A stretch of DNA of 41,160 nucleotides from Candidatus Yaniella excrementavium (GTDB taxonomy: Bacteria > Actinomycetota > Actinomycetes > Actinomycetales > Micrococcaceae): positions 1-41,160 of the forward strand of contig DXCT01000063.1 in assembly GCA_019115865.1 (NCBI GenBank). The letters run 5' to 3'. A model generated the notes under the pieces. It did not search any database. It saw only the letters and a program-made list of their open reading frames with translations, and was not told where the DNA came from. Shown here piece after piece: positions 32,765 to 41,160 of the stretch. How positions within the stretch are numbered: the first letter of the stretch is position 1; each line of letters opens with the position of its first letter. A program made the translations under genes and the position numbers.

Positions 32765-34123
32765 CTAGTCAACCGACGCCCGGTATTTCCCAACTTTCAA
32801 TACGGCCATTGCTACAAAGCTCACGGCTGCAAGTATGAACATGTATGTGGCAATAGGCCAGGAATCATTGAATGCAGCATAAAGACTCGTGGCTATCAAT
32901 GGCATAAAACCGCCGCCAATTATCGATCCAATTTGGTAGGCGACTGACGCTCCGGAGTATCTAATCTCGGCTGGGAAGAGTTCAGCCACCAGTGCAGCCT
33001 GCGGTCCGGCCATCAGAGACTGGGCCAATAACATCAACGCAAAGGCGATCGCAATGTTGTACCAGGCACCAGTGTCGACCAGCCAGAAGAATGGGAACGC
33101 GAACACGCCGAGCAAACCTGCGCCCCACAGAAACACACGCTTCTGAGAAAACTTATCGGCCAAAACAGCGCCCAGGGCTACAGTCACCAGATGGCATACC
33201 GCTCCCCAGATGATCAGGGCAAGCATCAAGTTCTGGGAAACGCCATCTTCTCCCAGGTTTTCTCGGTGCGACAGCATCCATACGGAATATAGATAGCCTA
33301 GAGCAGGTGATGCAATAGAAATCGTTCCGGCCAGTAGTACGGTGCCGAGATGGTTCTTCAAGAGATCAAGAAGGGGTGCTTTAGCGACCTCATCTTTGGA
33401 CTGCACTTTTTTGAACGCTGGCGAATCTTCTACTCGCAATCGTATCCATAGCGCGATCCCGACTAGCACTGCACTAAAGAGAAAAGGTATCCGCCAGCCC
33501 CAGGCCTGGAACATTTCTGGGGCCATAATATTGGTGACGACGATAAAGACTACGTTTGATGCGATGATCCCGATGGGCAACCCCATCTGCGGAAAGGAAC
33601 CATATAGGGCACGTTTGTTTGAGGGTGAATACTCCACTGCCATGAGGACCGCGCCTCCCCATTCACCACCAACACCGACTCCTTGGAGCAGTCGCAGGAG
33701 CACGAGCAGAATCGGAGCCCACATGCCGATTGCGGCATAGTTGGGCAACAGCCCAATCCCCACAGTGGCAATCCCCATGAGCATCATCGAAAACATGAGC
33801 ATGGACTTTCGGCCCACGCGGTCTCCGTAATGCCCCATAATGACGCCACCGAGAGGTCGCGCGATGAACCCGACCGCAAACGTCGCAAAAGCTGCTAGTG
33901 TTCCCGCCAACGGATCTTCTGTAGGGAAAAACTGCGGACCGAATATCAAAGCAGCTGCAGAGCCATAAATAAAAAAGTCATACCATTCCACAGCTGTTCC
34001 AATAAGCGATGCGCTTAGTACTCGACGTCGCTCCTTAGGGCTCGGCGGCTTTGAAGAAGGAAGACTCTCGCCAGCGCCTACTAGTTCAGCATCCCCTGAA
34101 GAAACTCTCGCTGTACTTCTCAT
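32765..34123 (-). CDS. MFS transporter, MHS family, upstream of ligAB
   Basis: 452 residues with 12 membrane spans. Signature TAVEWYDFFIYGSAAALIFG, the loop GHYGDRVGRKS, and LLRLLQGVGVGGEWGGAV. I place the start at ATG 34123 with AAGGAG ten bases upstream; the frame open to 34201 adds an unsupported hydrophobic stretch. It probably imports an aromatic acid used by LigM/LigAB such as vanillate or protocatechuate. It is similar in pattern to the MFS proteins at 22.0-23.4 and 36.7-38.1 kb, so this family has been used three times here. Confidence 0.86.
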   Translation of the reverse strand: MRSTARVSSGDAELVGAGESLPSSKPPSPKERRRVLSASLIGTAVEWYDFFIYGSAAALIFGPQFFPTEDPLAGTLAAFATFAVGFIARPLGGVIMGHYGDRVGRKSMLMFSMMLMGIATVGIGLLPNYAAIGMWAPILLVLLRLLQGVGVGGEWGGAVLMAVEYSPSNKRALYGSFPQMGLPIGIIASNVVFIVVTNIMAPEMFQAWGWRIPFLFSAVLVGIALWIRLRVEDSPAFKKVQSKDEVAKAPLLDLLKNHLGTVLLAGTISIASPALGYLYSVWMLSHRENLGEDGVSQNLMLALIIWGAVCHLVTVALGAVLADKFSQKRVFLWGAGLLGVFAFPFFWLVDTGAWYNIAIAFALMLLAQSLMAGPQAALVAELFPAEIRYSGASVAYQIGSIIGGGFMPLIATSLYAAFNDSWPIATYMFILAAVSFVAMAVLKVGKYRASVD

Positions 34124-34684
34124 AGAAACGTAGCTCCTTATAACGACATAAATGAAGAGTGCGTGTGACCACAACTGTGCCACTGTAGCGACGAACAGCA
34201 CATCAACATGTGAGGCACTTCACCAGTATATACGCGAGACAAGAGCTACGAATTGGACATCTGATACACAATGAACCGAGTCAATTGTCTCGGCCTTTCA
34301 CATTGTAAATACCATCAATGCAACGACTCGACTTTCGGCATTGAGGTACGTCTGCGAGAACGGGTCGAGCACGGAGTAGTCGAGAACAACTCCCCCACAC
34401 ACCACCCCACCTTTACAGAGCAAGAAGGAACCTGGCAGGTGCCTTACGAAAATCCAAGTCCACGGGACTCCGCCCTAAACTTCTGGGGCGGAATGATGTA
34501 TGCCGAATCTTTTGTGAATCACCGGGTCGATGAGGCCCCCACCGGTTCCTCCCGTGCGGGGTTTGATGCTAATAAAACCCAAAGGCTTATATCTTATCCA
34601 TGTAACAAACCAAAGGCCCACAGGACCTAGATCTGCTGATTGATCTGCCCTGCGTTTTTCGGACACCTATTTGATGGGTTTTCT
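34124..34684. other. Intergenic region with operator-like palindrome and end of an IS remnant
   Basis: No convincing gene. It contains the upstream region of the MFS gene, with TATACT on the minus strand near 34232. The palindrome CCGAGTCAATTGTCTCGG at 34276-34293 is related to the one before ligA. Around 34640-34680 lies what looks like the terminal end of the IS3-like remnant (GCCCTGCGTTTTTCGGACAC). Confidence 0.45.
34276..34293. promoter_or_regulatory. CAATTG-centred palindrome upstream of the ligAB-linked MFS gene
   Basis: CCGAGTCAA-TTGTCTCGG pairs at 8 of 9 positions. It shares the core G(A/T)CAATTGTCT with the site before ligA. It lies about 150 bases upstream of the MFS start codon, so both could be bound by one regulator. 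Confidence 0.45.
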
Positions 34685-35056
34685 TTAGGCGGCTGTGGCC
34701 AGCTGGAGTCCGGCATAGTGGACCTCGGCAGGTCGTTGGCAATCTAACGCTGAGTGACGTCTGCGGGTGTTGTAGAAGCCTTCGATGTAGTGGAACACGT
34801 CGCGTTTGGCGTGGGCCTTGGTGGGATAGACGGTGCGATGGACGCGTTCGTTTTTCAACGCAGCGAAGAAGGATTCAGCTAAACTGTTATCCCAGCAGAC
34901 GCCGGTTCGGCCCATCGAAGCCCGCATCCTATGGCGGGCTAAAGCGGCTTGAAAATTCTTGGATGAATACTGTACTCCCTTGTCGGAATTAACCCGAATT
35001 CGGGTTAATGCGGACCGCGGATCGCAATTCCGGTCCAGGAAATATGTGCGCGCCAT
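34685..35056 (-). pseudogene. C-terminal fragment of an IS3-family OrfB transposase
   Basis: The visible 123 residues are the last third of a DDE transposase: NSDKGVQYSSKNFQAAL, SLAESFFAALKNE (catalytic Glu), and the C-terminal YNTRRRHSALDCQRPAEVHY. The first catalytic Asp region and all upstream parts are missing and no OrfA is found. The first residues of the open frame are not family-like, so homology begins near 35000. It differs from the IS at 2.3-3.6 kb. It is a deletion scar next to a broken binding-protein copy. Confidence 0.8.
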
Positions 35057-35244
35057 CGCACGCTGAACCCGGCACTGAAGTCGTCATCCTTTGGGGCGAA
35101 GATCCCGTATCTTCAAAACCTTCTGTGGAGAATCATCGTCAAGTGGAAATCAGGGCAACAGTCCAACCTGCGCCGTATTCCCGTTACTCAGGCGAAAATT
35201 ACCGTAAAAATACCACCTAGTAGTAACCGTTATCAGCCAAGATG

Positions 35245-35279
35245 AGAGGTGCGTGCATTGAAACAGCGCACGCACCTCT
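35245..35279. terminator. Perfect 12-bp hairpin upstream of the binding-protein pseudogene
   Basis: AGAGGTGCGTGC pairs exactly with GCACGCACCTCT around an 11-base loop. No intact gene ends here, so it is probably the terminator of a gene lost in the IS-associated rearrangement. Confidence 0.55.
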
Positions 35280-35299
35280 TGGCGCTCTCCCTGCGACGA

Positions 35300-35771
35300 G
35301 GAAAGAACTTGATCCACTGCAGTCGAATTCCAGTGCACCTTCCATCATCGAGCTTGTGGACTCGATGGCAGCCAATGGCAACGTTGAGGCTATCTGGCAG
35401 GTTGCGACATTCCAGACCATCGCAGCGCAGTCCGGCTCAAGCGTATTAGCGCTATGTTTGCCAGACCTGCAGCAGCTATTCCCGTAGGCGGTGGACGACA
35501 ATCGAGCAGTTCGCATAAGAATCTAGAGGTCATTGCGGCCCTCTGCCAGGCCATCACACAGTCCGCCCCGGTTCTACAGGGTAATCATGACCTGCCTCTT
35601 GAGCTCGTCCCTGAATATACGAACATTGATGACGCTGTGGCGCAGGACCTCACACTGCCGCATTACGACAGTGAACTGGACGTTGATGCGTTGCAATATG
35701 GCGCAGACTTAATGGAGAAATACGACATCACCTTAGGCCCATTGGACATCGCTAATCTCGGGCTCGAATAA
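35300..35771 (+). pseudogene. Truncated, frameshifted copy of an ABC substrate-binding protein
   Basis: The reading matches the C-terminal half of the binding protein at 11154-12131: ANGNVEAIWQVATFQTIAAQSG in one frame, then LKRISAMFARPAAAIPVGG and NIDDAVAQDLTLPHYDSELD in another. A single-base deletion near 35435, relative to the intact gene, explains the shift. The N-terminal half with signal peptide is gone. An open frame from 35454 could still give a 105-residue fragment but is unlikely to work. It marks an old duplication of the importer binding-protein gene. Confidence 0.82.
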
Positions 35772-35808
35772 GCCCCACTCTTGCCCGTAGCCTGGCTAGC
35801 TTAAAATG

Positions 35809-35840
35809 ATGCACGCTTTACCCGGGCATAAAGCGTGCAT
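35809..35840. terminator. Hairpin terminator between pseudogene and GNAT gene
   Basis: ATGCACGCTTTA pairs exactly with TAAAGCGTGCAT around an 8-base loop. On the minus strand it is followed by CATTTTAAG, so it suits the GNAT gene; on the plus strand it follows the pseudogene stop. Confidence 0.78.
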
Positions 35841-35854
35841 GAAAAATGCAGGAG

Positions 35855-36406
35855 CTAGACGCCGTAGGCATCCGGCAACTGAACCTCACCGGCTGGCAAC
35901 GTAGCACTTTCGTCGAGAACCCTCACTTGAAGCGCCTCAGTTTGAGTCGCCCAACCGGCAGTGATGCCAAATTCGGAAGCCGGCTTGAATCCAAAACGCG
36001 GGTAGTAGTGCGGGTAGCCATAGACCACAACAAAGGCTTCACCCTCTGCTTGTGCCGTCTCAAGTGCGGCACTAATGACGGCGGTGCCAGCCCCTTCTCC
36101 GTGATGCTGTGGCAGCACTCCGGTAGGCGCAAGCATGAGTCCCGGCTGGCCGCCCACCATACAACGGTGGATCAGCGCGTGCGCAGCCGGCATCGTCTCA
36201 AATTCAGAATCTGGAATCGCCGCAGTCATGCCAAGAACCGAATAACGTGGAATCCAGCTGTCCTCAGCTTCCCGCAACGCGTCCACCAGGTCGGCCTCGG
36301 CGTCAGTCTCAAACGCAGCCTCGAGAACTCTTCTGATCGAGGCCTGATCTTCAACAGACCCAACGTGCTCGCTTCGCGTTCTCCATAGATGTCCAGTGTG
36401 CTGCAT
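35855..36406 (-). CDS. GNAT-family N-acetyltransferase
   Basis: 183 residues of the YhbS-like GNAT type. The acetyl-CoA-binding loop is degenerate (GVLPQHHGEGAGTAVI; the usual form is Q-x-x-G-x-G/A). The PHYYPRFGFKPASEFGIT block is typical of this subgroup. The substrate is unknown. It is not obviously linked to the aromatic genes. AGGAAG lies upstream of ATG 36406. Confidence 0.8.
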   Translation of the reverse strand: MQHTGHLWRTRSEHVGSVEDQASIRRVLEAAFETDAEADLVDALREAEDSWIPRYSVLGMTAAIPDSEFETMPAAHALIHRCMVGGQPGLMLAPTGVLPQHHGEGAGTAVISAALETAQAEGEAFVVVYGYPHYYPRFGFKPASEFGITAGWATQTEALQVRVLDESATLPAGEVQLPDAYGV

Positions 36407-36689
36407 AGCTACTTCCTTTACGGTTGAGGTTCAGACCACTCCATGGCAGCTGCACCGTTACGTCACTGATTTGATTGACGTCGGCCCGCCAACCACAGCG
36501 GTCCTATTGAATAACAATATTAGGGCAACACCATCGCTCAACTTGTGATTACTCTCACAGTCTGTCACAATATCATTCCATACCGATCGTTCAGTATCTA
36601 ATTCCAGGGGCTACCCTCCACCCTGGTGTACTTTGCACGCAGAGCAGCACGCGGTATACAGACCACATCACTGACATTCTGGAGAAACC
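36407..36689. other. Intergenic region between GNAT and MFS genes
   Basis: Divergent promoter region without a recognisable gene. The one clear element is a TetR-like palindrome at 36580-36597 (listed separately). Short inverted bits such as CCAGGGGCTACCCTCCACCCTGG near 36603-36625 may form a leader hairpin of the MFS transcript. Confidence 0.4.
36580..36597. promoter_or_regulatory. TetR-type operator candidate before the MFS gene
   Basis: ATACCGATCGTTCAGTAT is a degenerate palindrome (ATACnGAnCGnTCnGTAT). It shares ACCGA and GTTCAG with the site before the PaaZ-like gene at 39040-39057. It lies about 95 bases upstream of the MFS start. Confidence 0.4.
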
Positions 36690-38051
36690 ATGACCACCAC
36701 TTCCCACAACGGAAGAACGCGCCGAGAAGAGCGCCGCGTCCTTGCCGGCACCCTGGTAGGCACCACCATCGAGTGGTACGACTTCTTTATTTACGCCCAA
36801 GCGGCGGCTTTCGTCCTAGCCCCGCTGTTCTTCGAACCCCTGGCAGCCGATAACTCAGGCCTAGCGCAGATCCTCTCCTGGGCCTCCATTGGCATTTCGT
36901 TCCTCTTCCGCCCACTGGGCGCAGTCGTTGCGGGCCACCTAGGTGACAAATACGGGCGCAAGCTCGTTCTGGTTGTGACACTGATCGGCATGGGTGGTGC
37001 AACCACCGCGATCGGCCTGCTGCCAACGTATGCTGCCTGGGGCGTCGCCGCTCCGATTCTGCTGATTCTGATGCGCATCCTGCAGGGCTTTTCGGCAGGC
37101 GGTGAATGGGGTGGCGCCGCTTTGATGGCGGTTGAGCACGCACCGACCAATAAACGCTCCTTCTTCGGGTCCTACCCACAGATCGGTGTACCACTGGGCA
37201 TGCTGTTGGCCACCGGCTTCATGTTCATATTGACCTCCTCGATGTCCGGCGAGCAGTTCCTAGAATGGGGCTGGCGCATTCCGTTCATCTCCTCTGTTGT
37301 GCTGATTGTAATTGGCCACCTGATTCGCCGTGCGGTCTCCGAATCACCGGTCTTCACCGAGATGCAAGAACGTCGTCGTGATTCCTCTGCTCCACTGGGA
37401 GAATTGCTGCGCAACCACAAGCGCCCGGTGATCTTGGCGGCACTGATCTTTGCGGGCAACAACGCCGCCGGCTACCTGGTCATCGCCTTCTTCGCCTCCT
37501 ACGGGGCCAATGTGCTCGACATGCCGCGATCGGCAACCCTGATCGCTTCCCTCGTCGGCGGTGTGGGCTGGTTTGCCTTCACCCTCTTTGGCGGCTGGAT
37601 CGGCGATAAGATCGGCAAACGCCTGACCTTCATTATCGGCTACCTGTGGATCATCGCCTGGGCCATCCCAATGTGGTTCCTCATCGACACCGCGTCGCTG
37701 CCGCTGTTCACCGTGGCGATCTTTGTGTTGACCATAGGCCTTGGCCCGTCCTACGGGCCACAGTCTGCGCTCTATGCAGAGATGTTCCCGGCCGCCGTCC
37801 GCTACTCAGGCGTTTCGATCGGCTATGCTTTCGGCTCGATCATCGGCGGCGCGTTTGCCCCAATGATTTCCCAGTTTATCCTCGACGCCACAGGACAGTC
37901 CTGGATGATCGGCCTTTACATCGCCGGCATCTCCACGGTCTCACTGATCGGCGTTCTACTGGTACCCAAGGCGGTTGAAGGCCGCGACCTCAGCGACGAA
38001 AACACCGGGGATGTCACACCAGACCCCGAAACACTTCAAGCTAGGATTTAA
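36690..38051 (+). CDS. MFS transporter, MHS family, of the paa-like module
   Basis: 453 residues with 12 membrane spans: TTIEWYDFFIYAQAAAFVLA, GHLGDKYGRKL, RILQGFSAGGEWGGAAL, and a typical amphipathic C-terminal tail. ATG 36690 follows GGAG. It lies in front of an enoyl-CoA hydratase and a PaaZ-like gene, so it may import phenylacetate or a related acid. A strong hairpin behind it separates it from the hydratase gene. Confidence 0.87.
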   Translation: MTTTSHNGRTRREERRVLAGTLVGTTIEWYDFFIYAQAAAFVLAPLFFEPLAADNSGLAQILSWASIGISFLFRPLGAVVAGHLGDKYGRKLVLVVTLIGMGGATTAIGLLPTYAAWGVAAPILLILMRILQGFSAGGEWGGAALMAVEHAPTNKRSFFGSYPQIGVPLGMLLATGFMFILTSSMSGEQFLEWGWRIPFISSVVLIVIGHLIRRAVSESPVFTEMQERRRDSSAPLGELLRNHKRPVILAALIFAGNNAAGYLVIAFFASYGANVLDMPRSATLIASLVGGVGWFAFTLFGGWIGDKIGKRLTFIIGYLWIIAWAIPMWFLIDTASLPLFTVAIFVLTIGLGPSYGPQSALYAEMFPAAVRYSGVSIGYAFGSIIGGAFAPMISQFILDATGQSWMIGLYIAGISTVSLIGVLLVPKAVEGRDLSDENTGDVTPDPETLQARI

Positions 38052-38067
38052 GCACCACTGGATTCCT

Positions 38068-38107
38068 GTCGACGCCGTGCACTGCAACTCCAGTGCACGG
38101 CGTCGAC
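38068..38107 (+). terminator. Perfect 17-bp hairpin between MFS and enoyl-CoA hydratase genes
   Basis: GTCGACGCCGTGCACTG pairs exactly with CAGTGCACGGCGTCGAC around CAACTC, 16 bases after the MFS stop. It is the strongest hairpin in the window and should end or strongly attenuate the MFS transcript. Confidence 0.8.
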
Positions 38108-38145
38108 GCATGTCCGCCACACCAAACAGATCTGCAAAGGAATGT

Positions 38146-38961
38146 ATGTCTACTGATTTCGCCTCTTTAACCGCCCTCTCCCAAGATTTCCAAGCCCTAA
38201 ACATTCAGGTCGACGATGCTCAACCAGACCGTGTGGTGGCCGCCATGGATCGCCCCGAAGTACTCAACGCCATCGATCAAACCATGGTTGATGAATTCCA
38301 TGCGCTGTGCCAATGGCTGGAAGCCAACCCGAAAACCCTCATCATCACCGGCACCACCACACCGCACCCAAAAGACCCGACCCGTCAGCGCGGCATCTTC
38401 GCTTCAGGTGCCGATATTGGCCAGCTGCGTCAGCGTCGCCGTCAAGACGCGCTTCGCGGCGTGAATTCCCAGCTGTTTTCTCGGATCAAAGACCTGCCGA
38501 TGCCGGTTATTGCCGCCATCGACGGTTTCGCCCTGGGTGGCGGAGCTGAACTGGCCTGGGCTGCCGACTTCCGCGTGGCCACCACCAAGGTGCGGTTCGG
38601 ACAACCAGAAACGAACTTAGGCATCTCCCCCGCAGCCGGCGCCATGTGGCGTCTAAAAGAACTGGCCGGCGAAGCAGTCGCCCTGGAGCTGCTGCTAACC
38701 GGACGTATGCTCAACGCCGAAGAAGCCCTCGAGCTGCGTCTGGTCAACTCCATCCACGAACCCGAAGACCTCATGACCGCCACCCACGAACTCGCCGACA
38801 GCATCGCCTCCCAAGACGCGCTAGCCGTGCAGGTCACCAAACGTGTCTTCCAGATGCCGCCTGAGGCTCACCCCTGGGCCGACGAACTCGGCCAGGCCAT
38901 CCTCTTTGAGTCCGATGCGAAGTTCGATCGGATGCAGGCATTCCTGGATCGCCGCAAGTAA
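38146..38961 (+). CDS. Enoyl-CoA hydratase/isomerase family protein (crotonase fold)
   Basis: 271 residues. The CoA and oxyanion motifs are present: FASGADIGQLR (first oxyanion strand), FALGGGAELAWAADFRVA, and KVRFGQPETNLGISPAAGA with the family Glu in QPE. ATG 38146 has AAAGGA upstream; the frame open from 37975 overlaps the MFS gene and the hairpin and is rejected. It could be a PaaF/PaaG-type step of the phenylacetate pathway, given the PaaZ-like gene that follows, but the branch of the crotonase family cannot be fixed by eye. Confidence 0.88.
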   Translation: MSTDFASLTALSQDFQALNIQVDDAQPDRVVAAMDRPEVLNAIDQTMVDEFHALCQWLEANPKTLIITGTTTPHPKDPTRQRGIFASGADIGQLRQRRRQDALRGVNSQLFSRIKDLPMPVIAAIDGFALGGGAELAWAADFRVATTKVRFGQPETNLGISPAAGAMWRLKELAGEAVALELLLTGRMLNAEEALELRLVNSIHEPEDLMTATHELADSIASQDALAVQVTKRVFQMPPEAHPWADELGQAILFESDAKFDRMQAFLDRRK

Positions 38962-39023
38962 CAACTCACTGCAGCACGTGACCTGCACCGCAAAAACGGC
39001 TGGCTGGCAGGTGTAATCTACGC

Positions 39024-39057
39024 TATACTAGCCGCAATAACCGAACGACCGTTCAGG
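39024..39057 (+). promoter_or_regulatory. Promoter -10 and TetR-type operator before the PaaZ-like gene
   Basis: A TATACT hexamer (39024-39029) is followed at the expected transcription start by ACCGAACG-AC-CGTTCAGG (39040-39057), an inverted repeat of the kind bound by TetR/AcrR proteins. PaaR-type TetR repressors control paa genes in actinobacteria and other bacteria, so a PaaR site is a reasonable reading. Confidence 0.55.
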
Positions 39058-39082
39058 CAGTAAAGAAGGAGCTCGCCGACTC

Positions 39083-41160
39083 ATGACAACGAATGCACCA
39101 GAAAAAACCGTCTTGCCTTCCTTTGCCCAGGGTGAATGGCAAGCCGCCGATGCTCCGCAGAAAACCTCCGAGGTTTTCGATGCGAACACCGGCGAGCTCA
39201 TCACCCACGTATCTTCCGAAGGCGTGGACATCGCCGGCATGGTTGACTACGCCCGCACCGTGGGTCAGAAGGCACTGGGAGACCTAACCATCCACGAACG
39301 TGCACTCAAGCTCAAAGAGTTGGCCCAGTACCTCAACGGCCGCAAAGAAGAGCTCTACACAATCTCCTACCGCACGGGTGCAACCAAACGCGACCACGCC
39401 ATTGACACCGACGGCGGTATTTCCACCCTGTTTGTGTTCTCTTCCAAGGGTCGCCGCGAGATGCCGAACAGCAACGTCATCGTTGATGGCAAAACCGAAG
39501 GTCTGTCCCGCGACGGTTCATTCGTTGGAACCCACGTGTACACCCGGATCCCCGGTGTCGCCGTGCAAATCAACGCCTTCAACTTCCCGATTTGGGGCAT
39601 GTTGGAGAAATTCGCACCGTCATTCATCGCGGGTGTGCCAACCATCGTCAAACCAGCAACTGCCACCAGCTACGTCACCGAAGCTGCCGTGCGCATGATG
39701 CTGGAATCAGGCATTCTGCCCCAGGGTTCGCTCCAGCTGATCTCAGGGTCGACCCAGGATCTGTTCGAGCACCTTGATTACCGCGACCACGTGGCCTTTA
39801 CCGGCTCGTTGAACACCGCCAATACCCTGCGCGCTCACGACAGCGTACAGAACGGTGGCGTGAGATTCACCGCTGAAGCCGATTCACTCAACGCCGCAAT
39901 CTTGGGCCCGGATGCCGTTGAAGGTAACGACGAGTTTGAGGCATTCATCAAAGCTGTCTTCGTGGAAATGACAGCGAAGGCCGGCCAGAAATGTACTGCA
40001 ATCCGCCGTGTCATCGTGCCCGAAGCACTCAAGGAACCGGTCATCACCGCGCTTTCTCACCGCCTCAATGACAAGGTCGTTGTTGGCGCATCAGATGCGC
40101 AAGGCACCACCATGGGCGCCCTGTCCTCGAAAGATCAGCAGCGCGACGTCGCTCATGCGACCCAGAAGCTCATCGATGCCGGCGGCAAGGTCCGCCTGGG
40201 TGGACCCGAGAAAATTTCGGACTACGATAACGCCGGGTCGTTCTTCCCGCCGACCATTTTGGAATTCGATGACGCGGATACCGATGCAGTCCACAGTGTC
40301 GAGGCCTTCGGTCCGGTGACATCGGTGATCAGCTATGACGGCACAGCGGGCGAGGCAACTCGCTTGGCTGCTCGAGGCGCCGGTTCGCTGGTTGCCTCGG
40401 TGTGCTCCAACGATCCTGCATTCGTTACAGACACCACGCTTGGCATTGCTGCCCACCACGGTCGTCTCCACGTGTTGAACCGTCAGACCGCCAAGACCTC
40501 AACCGGCCACGGCTCACCTATGCCACACCTGGTGCATGGTGGTCCGGGTCGTGCTGGTGGTGGCGAAGAACTCGGTGGCGTTCGCGCCGTCAAGCACTAC
40601 ATGCAGCGTACTGCGCTACAGGGCTCCCCCGATATGATGACGGCGATTACCGGCATCTGGCATCAGGGTGCGGCCGCGAATACGGTCACCCGGCAACAGG
40701 TCGACGATGGCTCAGGCGAACACCCATTCCGCAAACCGCTGGACACCCTGCGCATTGGTGATCAATTTGCTTCCGAACTGCGCACGGTGACGCTGCAGGA
40801 TATTCTGGACTTCGCTGACGAGACCGGTGATAAGTTCTACGCGCACACGGATGAAGAGGCCGCTATGGCCAACCCCTTCTTCCCCCGTCGTGTCGCGCAC
40901 GGCTACCTGTTGGTTGCATGGGCGGCCGGGCTATTTGTGGATGCTGCCCCAGGACCCGTGTTGGCCAACTACGGGCTGGAGAACCTCTCATTCATCACCC
41001 CGGTCACCTACGACGACGCCATTCGAGTGACCCTGACCGCCAAGCAAATCACCCCGCGTGTCACCGACGAGTACGGCGAGGTTCGCTGGGATGCCGTCCT
41101 GCATAACCAAGACGACGAGATTGTGGCAACCTACGACGTGCTGACCCTGGTCACCAAGAC
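39083..41160 (+). CDS. paaZ: PaaZ-like bifunctional aldehyde dehydrogenase/enoyl-CoA hydratase (3' end outside window)
   Basis: 692 residues are visible, close to the full length of the family. The N-terminal aldehyde dehydrogenase domain (about 1-530) shows [25 protein letters not shown] and catalytic Cys304 in [10 protein letters not shown]. The C-terminal MaoC-like hydratase domain (about 555 onwards) shows [19 protein letters not shown] and RRVAHGYLL. In phenylacetate breakdown PaaZ opens oxepin-CoA and oxidises the resulting semialdehyde. ATG 39083 has AAGGAG upstream. The final residues lie beyond the window. The rest of a paa cluster (paaABCDE, paaK) is not in view, so it may follow downstream. 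Confidence 0.91.
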   Translation, partial: MTTNAPEKTVLPSFAQGEWQAADAPQKTSEVFDANTGELITHVSSEGVDIAGMVDYARTVGQKALGDLTIHERALKLKELAQYLNGRKEELYTISYRTGATKRDHAIDTDGGISTLFVFSSKGRREMPNSNVIVDGKTEGLSRDGSFVGTHVYTRIPGVAVQINAFNFPIWGMLEKFAPSFIAGVPTIVKPATATSYVTEAAVRMMLESGILPQGSLQLISGSTQDLFEHLDYRDHVAFTGSLNTANTLRAHDSVQNGGVRFTAEADSLNAAILGPDAVEGNDEFEAFIKAVFVEMTAKAGQKCTAIRRVIVPEALKEPVITALSHRLNDKVVVGASDAQGTTMGALSSKDQQRDVAHATQKLIDAGGKVRLGGPEKISDYDNAGSFFPPTILEFDDADTDAVHSVEAFGPVTSVISYDGTAGEATRLAARGAGSLVASVCSNDPAFVTDTTLGIAAHHGRLHVLNRQTAKTSTGHGSPMPHLVHGGPGRAGGGEELGGVRAVKHYMQRTALQGSPDMMTAITGIWHQGAAANTVTRQQVDDGSGEHPFRKPLDTLRIGDQFASELRTVTLQDILDFADETGDKFYAHTDEEAAMANPFFPRRVAHGYLLVAWAAGLFVDAAPGPVLANYGLENLSFITPVTYDDAIRVTLTAKQITPRVTDEYGEVRWDAVLHNQDDEIVATYDVLTLVTK

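Noticed and set aside
37975-38145. Longer start for the enoyl-CoA hydratase
   Set aside because: It would overlap the MFS gene and a perfect 17-bp hairpin; the ATG at 38146 has AAAGGA upstream.

Overview
The window reads as chromosome of a high-GC Gram-positive actinobacterium, probably of the Micrococcales (Micrococcaceae-like). The evidence is lipoprotein signal peptides with LAAC/LTSC/LSAC lipoboxes, frequent GTG and TTG starts, AGGAG-type ribosome sites, and a gene set known from Corynebacterium, Rhodococcus and Arthrobacter-type aromatic degraders. No search could be run, so the genus is open. No tRNA, rRNA or CRISPR array was seen.

Layout. 1-622: 5' part of a pyruvate-dehydrogenase-type E1 alpha gene. 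1.1-3.6 kb: IS scars, namely a decayed IS3-like remnant, an AraC regulator that lost its N-terminus, and an intact IS3-family element. 3.6-8.8 kb: a NitT/TauT-type ABC importer (substrate-binding lipoprotein, ATPase, two permeases) and an IclR regulator. 8.9-12.1 kb: a divergent module of a VanB/PDR-type reductase, a CYP199-like P450 and its own binding lipoprotein. 12.2-16 kb: LysR regulator, another binding lipoprotein, and a TPP-dependent enzyme. 16.1-24.6 kb: a phenylpropanoid (hydroxycinnamate) side-chain cluster like phd of C. glutamicum or cou of Rhodococcus: acyl-CoA dehydrogenase, amidohydrolase, CoA ligase, SDR, MaoC hydratase, MarR regulator, MFS transporter and a fourth binding lipoprotein. 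24.9-34.1 kb: purU, a LigM/DesA-like tetrahydrofolate-dependent O-demethylase, a two-component system, SDR, muconolactone-isomerase-like protein, methylesterase-like hydrolase, protocatechuate 4,5-dioxygenase ligB/ligA, and an MFS transporter. 34.6-35.8 kb: a second IS3 scar and a frameshifted binding-protein pseudogene. 35.9-41.2 kb: GNAT acetyltransferase, MFS transporter, enoyl-CoA hydratase and a PaaZ-like gene running off the end.

How it fits together (inference). Aromatic acids enter through the shared ABC core or the MFS carriers. Hydroxycinnamates such as ferulate are activated to CoA thioesters and shortened by hydration, oxidation and hydrolytic retro-Claisen cleavage to benzoates such as vanillate. 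The CYP199-like P450 would remove para-methoxy groups. LigM would move meta-methoxy groups to tetrahydrofolate, with PurU returning C1 units as formate. LigAB would open the ring of protocatechuate or 3-O-methylgallate. The usual lower-pathway genes ligC, ligI, ligJ and ligK are absent; an esterase, an isomerase-like protein and an SDR sit in their place.

The strongest new regulatory signal is a 17-bp palindrome, TTTCAGG-N3-CCTGAAA, found in front of three transcription units around the marR gene. Other palindromes suggest separate control of the P450, ligAB, ligM and paaZ modules.
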